NCBI GenBank assembly: GCA_003118195.1 | Contig: BEXV01000027.1 | Coordinates: forward strand, 242,215 to 306,214 | DNA from: Hemicentrotus pulcherrimus | Taxonomy: Eukaryota; Echinodermata; Echinoidea; Camarodonta; Strongylocentrotidae | Direction of reading: 5' to 3' | DNA length: 64,000 nucleotides | Shown: positions 22,301 to 31,117 of the stretch, one piece after another | Position numbering within the stretch: position 1 is the stretch's first letter | Layout: each line of letters opens with the position of its first letter | The notes under the pieces: model-generated | What the model was told of the DNA's origin: nothing | Database searches by the model: none | The model's input: the letters and a program-made list of their open reading frames with translations, nothing else | Translations under genes and position numbers: made by a program

Positions 22301-25300
22301 TCTTAATGAGTTTTATTATCTTTGCATGAAAGTACATTTTTGCATTTAATGAAGTCGTTTCTTGTGCTTTTTTGTCATCAATTTACAGAAAATATTCTCC
22401 TCTGAGGAGCAATCTCCAGGTAAAATCCACAGTGATGTTTCCAGCCCTGACACTGATGATGTATCCCTCAACAGTTCCACCGCATCATCATCACCATCCC
22501 CTCCACCAGCTTCATCTTCATCATTGCAAACCACCAAACTTGTTGGCATGGCAACCGCATCACAATCCAGCAAGGATGCAGACAGTCTTCGGGTAGGAAG
22601 CAGAGGAGATACATCTTGCTACTTTGGTAAAGGAGAGAGGGAGATGTCACAAGGTGTGGTCAGGAAGAAGGGGGTGATCCAAGAAGAAGAGGAGTGGGAG
22701 AACACCCCACCAGGCAGAGGAGGGGTATCCCCCTACAAGGGACGCAGGAATAGAAATCCGTCTGGCAAAAGACACAATCAGGTATGAAGTCATGCATGCA
22801 CGACATCATTATGTTCTCTTTGTGCCTTTGTGCCTGTCACCTTATTATAAAGGTGACTATTGTAGCCAGTCTTTCTGTAATGACTCCATGTCACACACAG
22901 TATGTTAATGAGTCACAAGTAGATGACTGGCAGAGCAGCATGTTTTCTGTATATACATCATATGACACGCAATGTGTAGCCATGAATCATGACTTCATAA
23001 AAATCAGTGATGCATCCTCCATTGAGAGGCAGAAAGCTTTTGAATCACATTCTTGCATTGAATTAGCACCCTTTTGGCTCTCAGCAGATGATATACTGTA
23101 TGACAGAGTTAATGCCCTTCTAACTCTCACAAAGCGATATATACCATTTGAGACACGACTACTTTACAATCCACCTGAATGTTACAGAAGGATGTTTTCT
23201 CATATGCCTTAGCATAGAGTTAATGCCCTTCTGGTTCTCATTAGCAGACAATATATACCAGTAAGATGAGGAGAACCGCAGCACGTTTCATATTCGCACT
23301 ATGTCACATCCAATGTGTTATTGAGTCACAGCTACATTGAAATTTATGATACGTGAATCAGCGCTGATATAGTTCTCTCATCATCATTCAGGAAATTGGA
23401 TCTTACAGTAAAATTATGATACTGGAAGCAAATCATTCATGTTATATTTTACCATAATGCGACAGGCTCCTCTCTCTCTCTCAAATTTATGCCATAATTT
23501 GTTGTCATTGTTTGTCACAGGGATCCAAAGCTGCATTTGTGAATGATGAAAATCAACAGAACTCCTCCAACTCTGAGCCAAAGAGTAAGTCCTCAACAAG
23601 AAATGACAAGTGATGAAATGGATTCTCTTTCAATGTGCATTTTCAGGAAATGGTGTTTCATGAGTTGAAAACATTCCAACATTTTCTCACTAGGCTAAAA
23701 AGGAATTGCTATATTTAGATCAATCTTTAGATCCTTTCACATGGATTTGATTCTGACATTTATTTGGCAAAACCTATGTTTACAACACATGTAGCAATCA
23801 ATCAATCATGTCATTACTATACCTGCTGATTATCATCATAAATGAAATTATAGTACAACATGGCACACCTATGGCTTATTTCTTGGCCATCCCAATTATT
23901 GTTGTTAGGTGTATGATCTATGGTAGTATTTCAAAATTATTGATTTCTAACCATTGTTACACCAAATTGAGTTCATTTTATTTGATACATCACATATTTT
24001 TAGAAAGTTTGTGAGACTTCATTTAAAATAGGCTCACCACCTTTGCCTGAATAGAAATGAATCTTCTAAAAGAGAATTAAGTTGCTGAGTATTAATATTT
24101 GCTAAAATTTAAGACCCGATATATAAGAAGGTGTGCAAAATGTGCACATTCAAATATAATTCAGATAAGTTCAGGTCTTTAAGCAGCTACAATTTTTTTC
24201 TATTTTTGGGTGATTGATTTAGCTTGTTTATAGTTAGTTTTGTTATTTTGAAAAAATTGCAACCTCCACAGTGTTTTATAGTATTTACCCTTTTAAAGGA
24301 TTGATAACGTTTAAATCATCTTATCTTATTCAGACTGTTAGCAACAAGTAATATTTCTTTACATTTACTTTAAATCATTTGTATTTCTTTCATCATTTGT
24401 GGCTACACAGAACAATCAGCCTTCCTCGGAAAGTGTAAAGCATCTGGTCTGTCCAAGAAGCGACGTTCCAGTGGTAAAACCAAACCAGATGCTACTCCTA
24501 AGGGTCAAATGTCTCTTTTTGCTTTCATGGCCAAACCAAAGATCAAGTAAGAAACTGTCATTGCATCGAGACATTATAGTTAATGATTATCTTCAAAAAA
24601 TTGAATTGAAAATAATTTTATAGTATTAAGATAACCAGAGCTCTGTTAAAGAGAAGGTTGAGTTCTGGGAAGAGGTGAAAAATAATTATGCAAGTGTGGA
24701 AGAACATCAGATAAGACATGTTCCTTGAAAAGCATGGCTCTTCAAATGCCTTCATATTCTAAATATGTCATGTTAATCGTAAAACTCGGAAAAAGTACGT
24801 GTAGTCCCATATACATCTTTCTGTGTACAGTGTTTGTAACTTTACCAAATTTCTTATCATTTTGATGATTCCAGAACCTTGCAATACACACAAATTCTTA
24901 GATGCTATATGATCAACCTTTTTTGGTCGATTCCACACCGTTTCCACACCGTTTCTTTCACAATGCAATCGCATGACCAGAACTCACCTTCATCTTTAAG
25001 CTTCTTTTTATTGTGTGTGTGTGTGTGTGTGTTTTCTATTTGTGTTATTGTCTTGAAAGTTTAAGGACGGAAAATATCACTTTTTGTCTTTCAATTTGTA
25101 TACTACTCAAATTATTTAATTTTTCTTTAACCATTTAAAGCATGTTACATTATATCATGACACTAAACTATTTATGTAATTACTGTATGTAAAATTAAGT
25201 ATTACAATGTGTACATTTTATGTTTTATTTACAAGTATGTTTTTTCTTGTCATTTTAATCTGCATGAAAATGTTCAGTCTTTAGATTGTTCTGTTTACTT

Positions 25301-25679
25301 CCCTTTCTTTCTCCCTCTATCTCTATTGTTTCTATTTCTCTTTTATACTTGTCATTTTCTTATTCCCTTCCTCTCCGTCTCTGCATCTTTTTGCCCTTCA
25401 CCGTCAAGGAAAATTTCTTCTTTCTCTTTCTCCCTATCTTTTGTTTCCTCATAAAACACACCAAGATATACTTTGCATCATGTTTCCAATGCCCGTGGTA
25501 ACATAACCATTACTCATTTGTTTATTACCCTCAGGGACCCATTGATCAGTCAGAAAGGGGTTTCCCCACTCTCAACAAACAGAGCCAACCTATGCACAGA
25601 CCTCACTCCAGAAACAGAAGGTAGTCTACTCTCCAGGCAGGGGCGTGGATTCACCACCAAGAGGCATATATTTGAGTAA
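13217..25679 (+). CDS. EXO1: EXO1, exonuclease 1, complete gene (15 coding exons)
   Basis: A nuclear Rad2/XPG-family 5'-3' exonuclease and flap endonuclease, acting in mismatch repair (with MSH2 and MLH1) and in DNA-end resection. Fifteen exons join in phase through GT-AG introns to 3300 nt, 1099 aa; human EXO1 is about 846 aa. The N domain starts [18 protein letters not shown]. The acidic metal ligands fall at the same numbers as in human: D30, D78, E150, D152, D171, D173 and D225. The H2TH motif reads [16 protein letters not shown]. The poorly conserved C-terminal half has a MIP-like SRFF (483-486), RSAFSWS (666-672), GLSKKRR (1019-1025), the PCNA-box-like QMSLFAFM (1039-1046) and a C-terminus ending KRHIFE, comparable to human VQRAIFQ. 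The extra length is in exons 10-12, which are Ser-rich and probably disordered. The ATG is chosen because this family requires the N-terminal MGI. Confidence 0.98.
13839..13905 (+). mobile_element. SINE 3' tail fragment
   Basis: AGCACTTAGAGAC followed by AAAGCGCTTTATAAGCA and then ATTATCATTATTATT resembles the 3' end of the tRNA-derived SINE at 32305-32640 (TAAAGCGCTAATAGAGAC, TTATTATTAT). It is a truncated copy in EXO1 intron 1. Confidence 0.5.
14011..14130 (+). CDS. EXO1: EXO1 coding exon 2
   Basis: Residues 54-93. It contains the conserved strand [14 protein letters not shown] with catalytic D78 and the start of the basic helical arch. The acceptor is TTGTAG|T and the donor GAGA|GTAAGT. 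Confidence 0.96.
14598..14721 (+). CDS. EXO1: EXO1 coding exon 3
   Basis: Residues 94-135, the basic arch that handles the 5' flap ([21 protein letters not shown]). The acceptor is ACACAG|A and the donor ATGAAG|GTATAC. Confidence 0.96.
15206..15343 (+). CDS. EXO1: EXO1 coding exon 4 (I domain active site)
   Basis: Residues 136-181. [12 protein letters not shown] supplies E150 and D152; [14 protein letters not shown] supplies D171 and D173. These are the core two-metal ligands of the Rad2 family. Phase 0 at both ends. Confidence 0.97.
15764..15976 (+). CDS. EXO1: EXO1 coding exon 5 (H2TH motif)
   Basis: Residues 182-252. [19 protein letters not shown] carries D225 and leads into the helix-two-turn-helix [10 protein letters not shown], which binds duplex DNA behind the cut site. 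Phase 0 at both ends. Confidence 0.97.
16442..16632 (+). CDS. EXO1: EXO1 coding exon 6
   Basis: Residues 253-315 plus two bases of K316. [16 protein letters not shown] and the TLTYAGKY block match the end of the human catalytic core. Confidence 0.96.
17085..17181 (+). CDS. EXO1: EXO1 coding exon 7
   Basis: Residues 316-348. [16 protein letters not shown] corresponds to human YVDDSIALQIALGNKDIN. This is the last well-conserved piece of the nuclease domain. Confidence 0.95.
17569..17743 (+). CDS. EXO1: EXO1 coding exon 8
   Basis: Residues 349-406 plus one base of E407. It contains SIWHKDF, matching human SSIWHRNY, and a lysine-rich stretch that may contribute a nuclear localisation signal. 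The acceptor TTTCAG at 17563-17568 is preferred because it keeps the frame from exon 7. Confidence 0.88.
18023..18254 (+). CDS. EXO1: EXO1 coding exon 9
   Basis: Residues 407-483 plus two bases of R484. It starts with an acidic run and ends with [15 protein letters not shown] and VVTSR, parallel to the human RTRNKFATFLQRKN and TRSR stretch just before the MIP box. Confidence 0.93.
18770..19634 (+). CDS. EXO1: EXO1 coding exon 10 (large regulatory exon)
   Basis: Residues 484-772, the largest exon. It opens with the second half of the MIP-like SRFF (MLH1 contact in yeast and human), then three VIEI/IVDI motifs, an acidic run, ten SQ/TQ sites, the RSAFSWS block and a PIP-like QGTLSNFV (691-698). 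It is Ser-rich and probably disordered. The donor is ATG|GTAAGT. Confidence 0.93.
20951..21196 (+). CDS. EXO1: EXO1 coding exon 11
   Basis: Residues 773-854. Ser/Thr/Asn-rich with three more SQ sites, an acidic DEEEEK run and a basic end, GLSRKRK. Phase 0 at both ends, so it could be skipped without breaking the frame. Confidence 0.85.
21254..21275. repeat. Poly-C tract with NNN gap
   Basis: A C-run in the EXO1 intron after exon 11, interrupted by three Ns at 21259-21261. The true length is unknown. Confidence 0.9.
22389..22781 (+). CDS. EXO1: EXO1 coding exon 12
   Basis: Residues 855-985. Ser/Pro-rich low complexity, then a basic tail ([18 protein letters not shown]). Phase 0 at both ends. 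It has no obvious vertebrate counterpart and accounts for much of the extra length. Confidence 0.82.
23521..23584 (+). CDS. EXO1: EXO1 coding exon 13 (small)
   Basis: Residues 986-1006 plus one base. Only 64 nt, supported by CACAG|GG at the start, A|GTAAGT at the end, and the phase needed to enter exon 14. It is the least certain exon because its peptide is not conserved. Confidence 0.75.
24411..24546 (+). CDS. EXO1: EXO1 coding exon 14
   Basis: Residues 1007-1051 plus two bases of K1052. [10 protein letters not shown] matches human RASGLSKKP, and [11 protein letters not shown] occupies the place of the human C-terminal PCNA box (QIKLNELW). Confidence 0.93.
25012..25032. repeat. (TG)n microsatellite
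   Basis: About ten TG units in the last EXO1 intron. Confidence 0.9.
25535..25679 (+). CDS. EXO1: EXO1 coding exon 15 (stop)
   Basis: Residues 1052-1099 and TAA at 25677-25679. The pattern of a PLxxxxxxSP stretch, then LTPETEG, then a basic tail ending KRHIFE parallels the end of human EXO1 (LTPEAEE ... RAIFQ). Confidence 0.94.
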
Positions 25680-26229
25680 ATGCTGCCCTCCATCACTGCA
25701 AATGAACCATCTTGATGTATCTCTTAGTGGTCAGTAAGTATTGTTAAGTCCAGTACTCAAATCAATTCTTTAGCCACCAGATATTCAACATATCTAGATG
25801 GGTAGAAGACACATTCCAATGTAAATTATATATGACCTGTTAAATTCCAACGTGCCATCGTTTTACTGTATAAAATAGCCTTCTCATTTCATTGGACATT
25901 GAGGTAAATGGCGTACAAATACCGGTATGTGAACTGATAGATAGTAATTAATTTAGCTCGTCACGTAATTGTGACTAACATTTTGTGACAATTTCAGATG
26001 TAATATTTATATACATTTGTCCATACCTTACTTTGCAATTATTTTGTCCTTCTGATTTAATATTATCTCAATATAGAGGGAAGACTTAAAATATGTAAAG
26101 TCAAATAGTCTGCAATGTCACATTGTCACGTGAGGATTCCTCCCTTGTATTCTTTCATTGTGGAGATGAATCACAATTCATATCATTAAATGCTACCTGT
26201 TTTACATAAGGTTGTATTCATCAGTGTTC

Positions 26230-26235
26230 AATAAA
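26230..26235 (+). terminator. EXO1: EXO1 polyadenylation signal AATAAA
   Basis: The first consensus AATAAA after the EXO1 stop, about 550 bp downstream. Others occur near 28130 and 28207, so longer 3' UTRs are possible. Confidence 0.55.
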
Positions 26236-26527
26236 GTGTAATTTTCGATTACAACTTCCTGTCTTCTATTTATTTCTCCTTTAAAGGGATCGTTTAACAA
26301 TGTTAAATCTGAGGTGCACGGCCCTACATGTTACCAGTGCCTATGATATGGTGTAATATTAAAGCCCTTAAAAAAATTGTGCTTCAAAATGATCAGGAAG
26401 TGCCTCAAGAGTAAAAATCTTTGAGTGACCGTTTTACCATACCTGTTTTTCCCAATAGACTGTAGTGTTATGAAAACTGTTTGGTAAACGATTTTCAAAA
26501 TTTTTCATTCCAATCATAAATATCTTG

Positions 26528-26752
26528 CAGGCATGAAAATTTTCCGCGTATACGCAGATTTCCGCTTTTCCTCCAATCCTAGATATATATATTTTTTTTT
26601 TTCTCATGAAAGTGATTTGCACATAATACACATTAAACACATTTGATGGTATTGATAAAAATGTGTATTCAGAGCCTGTTTTGGGGTATGACCCTCGCTT
26701 TGGTTCGCGAAAGTTTTTCAGTATTTTTTATGAACAACACTTTTCATGCCTG
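26528..26752. mobile_element. MITE-like element with 12-bp TIRs
   Basis: 225 bp from CAGGCATGAAAA (26528-26539) to TTTTCATGCCTG (26741-26752), perfect inverted ends. The flanks share the 6-bp direct repeat ATCTTG (26522-26527 and 26753-26758). No coding capacity. Superfamily uncertain. Confidence 0.65.
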
Positions 26753-28601
26753 ATCTTGATAGTCATGGGGTTCATGACTGACCTAAAGGTTTATAATTAT
26801 CATTGCAGCATGACCTTAATCCAGGATTTTGTTTCAGAATCTGAGACAATTCTATTCAATTTCCAATGTCTGTATTTTAAGACCTGAAACTTTTGCAAAT
26901 TTGGGCCACTCTTTCATGTTTTTACACATGATAGGTTTCTGATTTTAAAGGAGCTTTCCCTGTAACTTGCAGTCTAGTTTGGGCCATTTCTTGCTTTGAA
27001 ACACAATTTTGTTCAAGTTTAAGGCTAAACTCACTATTTTGACACTGTTATTTTTTAATTTTTGTTTAATGTTATGGTTGTAGGTGCTGTGTAGTGAAGG
27101 TTTCTCATGTAACCCCAAGCAAGGTAAATCAATTATCTATCATAACATGTGCCAATACAATCAAAAGTCCTACCCAAACTATTATTTCTCCATTGTTAAT
27201 GCAATCAAGATTTGTCAGATTACCTAAGTTTTGTAAAGGCTTCAAGGATATCTTTGTGAAAATAATCACAGTCTGTGAAAATACACCTTAGATTGTGACA
27301 ACAGGTATTGAAATCAAAGCATTGGGATACAGTGTTTTTGAAATTTGAAGGCATTAGTGAATTTCTTATATACAGGTTTAGATATTAGTAATCTTGTTCA
27401 GTCATCTAGTCAAGTGAAGCAATTAGTGCTGTATTCAATTGACTATGCAAGGTCATTATGTGTACTAAAATAATTACCTAATCTGATTACATAATCATCC
27501 TGTTCTGTCCTGCCTTTCCTAGATACTTATACTTCTTTGTTTGTTTAAGAAAAGGTTTTATCAGCATCAGAGTCTTTTGTGGAAAAAAAGTTTGTTTGTA
27601 GAGAGTCAGAATGATATCCTTGAATATACAATACTTTCTGGCTGTTAATGAATGTACGCATCGCTTTAAACGTGATGGAGCTGATCACAGATGGATTATA
27701 TCTCAGTTTTTGGAAATCAGAGACAATTTGTTTCATATGAATGTTCCATTGTTTGAGCTATACAGCTAGATTTCTTATGTTTTGTTCAGCAGAAGAAGAT
27801 AAAAAAAAACAGGTTTATCCCTTTCAAAGGTACTCATTGTATTTTTATGAAATGTAATTCAGTTGTATGTTTCATAAATAAATGGGAATGGATTACATTT
27901 TGATAAATGTAATGTGGTTAATGACATATTCCATTATTTATGTCGGCTGAATTACCTAGCTAGCCAAGTAAAATCAACTTCTAGTTTAAACAAACATTCT
28001 TTTTTTACTGAAAGGAAATCCAGAAGAGTACAATGAATACGATACTGCATGTCCTATGAACTCCAGCATTAATTGTATTTGGATGAGAGCAGAGATCATT
28101 TGATATGTAATGGCTATGTAAATAAAGACAAATTTGTCTTTACCGAGTATTCCTTTTTGTCGTAATGTGTAATGGTATACATTAAGTATTGCATATGAAT
28201 ACCTTGTAAATAAAATAAAAACTTAATGGCATTCATTTTCTTCTTTATTGGTGCTGATAATACTAATCATGATTGTTAGACTATCTGCTGCCAACATTAT
28301 TTGTGCCAACATTTTTACCAGAAATAAATGGGTTTCATAAAAATCTTGTGTGTCCTTTGTCTATTTTTAGGGATTGGTTTGATGGCTACTGGTTTAGAAT
28401 TATAACTTCATGCATCATAGTTGTACAATGAATACATAGACGATAGTAATAATTATTATTACAAATATTATTATTGGGAATAAATTCCTAAAAGCAATAA
28501 TATATGTAAGGAGCAAACTTGTCAGTTTCACAACACAACATCTCAAACAATAGTGCAAACGAATTAACACAGACTCGGTATTTGTCAAATACAATAGTGA
28601 T

Positions 28602-30025
28602 TTTATTTACAAACTTGTACAAAATATTACAATTTACATAGTATTACGTTATACATATAATCAATTTTTTGGCATCCTGTACAAAAAAAAATCTATGTAC
28701 ACACAAACATTTGAGGCGAGGTTTTGACAAACCTATCTTAAAACGATATTCATAAAGTACAATTATTAGCATGAAATTCAATGAGAAATGTGTGATTGTG
28801 AACAGAGAAATAAAGTTTATTGCACAAATATATATTTTTGATATGAAATTTTAATTTCCTCTTATCTCTTCCTTCTCAATTACCTATCACTCTACCTTTG
28901 TATGTTTGCATGTATATCCTCTCTCTTCTCCCCCCCCCCCCCTCTCTCTGTATCTTTGTATTTATATCCCCTCTCTCTCACCCTTCCAATAATCTCTTTA
29001 TAAATGTTTCTATATTCCTAAAATAATCCAAAATATAAGTATAGCATTCGATGAAGAAAAAGAAGCATGCTTTATATACTATACATACCTTGAATAATTT
29101 CTACATTGACCTTTCATCCCGAAACTAACTTGAATCCACTATTATATAACCATTTGAGTCCAAACATTTTCATTTTTATCAACTCACAACGTCTAAAATG
29201 ATATACAATTTTTTTGGCATCAAAATGTTTTCATGAGTAAAATGATAATGTCTACACTTTTATCATACTGTCAAGTATCACATTGGGGTACAAATAATGC
29301 TAAGTACATTGAAATGGGAGATTTAGGAGGACTCCCATGATTTGTTATATTTTTTAAAACAATTAGTTGTTACATCCAATGAGTAGAGAAATGAATGAAT
29401 GAACCAATGAAATAGAGTATTGTTAAGAGTGATCCTGCACTCGATGCATGCAATACGAGTCCATGCAGAAATCCATGCAGTGTAACTATCCAGTGTAATA
29501 TAAACGTGGAAACGTCGTTCATGAATTAGTATGGAAGTTGATTTTAATGCTGGTAGCAACATCTGCAATAAAAGGAGTTGATGACTCCTTGAACCTCTAT
29601 TGTAGCACATGCTCTTCAAATCGTCTACATTCCTCATAGTTCTAATCGAATGAATTATTGGTTTGTAGAAAAACAAATTGGATGATCACTGCAATACAGC
29701 TCCATATTTATTTGTCCATTCTCATCAAATAATGTTTGTATCTCAAACAGAACAATGCATTCAATGAGACCTCACTCTCCTAGTATGAATAATTTCTTCC
29801 ATTCTTTGTTTTCTCTGTTCTATGATCACTTTCCTTGGATTTCAAAAGTCCTTCTAAGGCCTCTTTACTTCATTTTATTCAATTGATAGATCTTTTTTTG
29901 TTCAAAGATGAGTCTTGTTCACTTGGTCCAAAGCCTAAACTCACTCCAGCACTGAGCAGCATCATAGTTCTTTTTTTCGGGTTTTCCTGGACAAGTGAAT
30001 TCTTCTCTCCGGTCAAAGAATCGTT
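28602..30025 (-). other. TMEM26: TMEM26 3' UTR
   Basis: The minus-strand sequence after the TMEM26 stop has AATAAA signals, read as TTTATT on the plus strand, at 28816-28821 and 28602-28607. The 3' UTR is therefore about 1.2-1.4 kb. A poly-C/(CT) tract lies at about 28920-28980. No other gene is seen here. Confidence 0.55.
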
Positions 30026-31117
30026 TCAAAAGAGGAATGCACCATTGTCATACTGGAATCTTGGAAGTGAAGCTCCTGAGGAGGAGTTAGCTCTACTATG
30101 TCCACCGTTAAAACTGTACCGAAACACATTACTGTGTGGTCTTGACACAGCACCGCTATTCAACGGCAACATGTGCTGCTCTGCTGATGTGTTCTTTGTG
30201 GTGGTGTTCAATGATGTCGAAGCGGTCAATTGTCCTTTACGTCGAGGGCTCCGCGGTAGTGGCGCGGTTGAGCAGCGGTCAATTATCGTTGCCGGTGACC
30301 GCTGCCGCCTTTCAGCAGTACTTGTCTGTCTGTCGAGGGTTCCAGTACCTAAGACTCGCTCGACATCAGGGAAGCCCTCGTTTCTGTGGTATGCACTCAG
30401 TCGAGATGGTGAAGGAAGTGAGTTTTGTGGCCACCAGGTGAGCGAAGCACGCGATAGAGCTAGGTCCTGCGTTTTCCCGCCAAAATATCCACTAGCACTC
30501 TTCGGCCATGTACATACAACGCGCCGCGTCCCAGGCAAATTTCTTCTTCGACGTTCTGAAAAGATAGCACATAGATGATAGATCTGCAGGACAAGAATGA
30601 AGACGTTTTTGCCAGCGAAGAAGAAAGTGGTTTCATCAAATTCATTGAACCTGATTAAGAAGTAGATCCGCATAATAAGAAATGGTCCATCCTGCATGAA
30701 GATGGCCACGACGATGTCTTTGATCTCCCAAGGACAGATCGACCGGAGACTAGAGCTGGTGGTGCCGTCCCAACTGAGGTCTTCAGATGAACCCCAGATA
30801 GTTGTACTGCAGTGTCCTAGGGTGTACTGCAGTAGACTCCAGGACCAGATAACCATGACTGCCAGGAGCAGGACCCTGTCGCAGGTCAGGACCTCGACAC
30901 GCATACCCTCTGAGATGAACTCTAGGATATCAGCAGCCGACGCGACATAAACAAGCATCGTCAAGGTAAGGTGCTCTCTAGAAACCTCGGATGAACCGAT
31001 CTTAGGGAGGAGGAACCGCTCCAGGACGAGCAGAAGCAAGAGGGACTGATGGATGATCAGAAGCCATGATGAAGTCGTCATGGAGAGGAGCGATGCTGGT
31101 CGATCAATGTCAATCAC
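30026..31117 (-). CDS. TMEM26: TMEM26 coding exon 3 (stop)
   Basis: Residues 132-494. One exon carries transmembrane segments 4-8 and the whole cytoplasmic-type tail. The acceptor is TATTCAG|GTG. After FSERRRR (about 317-323) the tail is rich in Ser, Arg and Thr with no recognised domain. It ends DNGAFLF. Confidence 0.95.
   Translation of the reverse strand: MIDIDRPASLLSMTTSSWLLIIHQSLLLLLVLERFLLPKIGSSEVSREHLTLTMLVYVASAADILEFISEGMRVEVLTCDRVLLLAVMVIWSWSLLQYTLGHCSTTIWGSSEDLSWDGTTSSSLRSICPWEIKDIVVAIFMQDGPFLIMRIYFLIRFNEFDETTFFFAGKNVFILVLQIYHLCAIFSERRRRNLPGTRRVVCTWPKSASGYFGGKTQDLALSRASLTWWPQNSLPSPSRLSAYHRNEGFPDVERVLGTGTLDRQTSTAERRQRSPATIIDRCSTAPLPRSPRRKGQLTASTSLNTTTKNTSAEQHMLPLNSGAVSRPHSNVFRYSFNGGHSRANSSSGASLPRFQYDNGAFLF

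Larger units (their letters stand above)
13378..25534 (+). other. EXO1: EXO1 introns
   Basis: Fourteen GT-AG introns between the listed exons range from 279 bp (17744-18022) to 1316 bp (19635-20950). Notable contents are a SINE-like tail at 13839-13905, a poly-C/N gap near 21254-21275, short repeats in 22782-23520 and a (TG)n tract at 25012-25032. I see no nested genes. Confidence 0.85.
25680..28590. other. EXO1 3' UTR and convergent intergenic DNA
   Basis: AT-rich DNA between EXO1 and TMEM26, which point toward each other. A MITE-like element sits at 26528-26752. There are no convincing exons; the short frames here lack similarity to anything I recognise. Confidence 0.6.

Noticed and set aside
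22784..23212. 142-aa open frame after EXO1 exon 12
   Set aside because: It starts three bases after the exon 12 donor in a different frame and covers intronic repeats; no homology is recognised.
29323..29676. 117-aa minus-strand open frame
   Set aside because: It lies in the TMEM26 3' UTR, has no recognisable domain and no splice link to the gene.
29835..30578. 247-aa plus-strand open frame
   Set aside because: It is antisense to TMEM26 exon 3, whose protein matches the family and whose splice phases work. The plus frame has no recognisable similarity.
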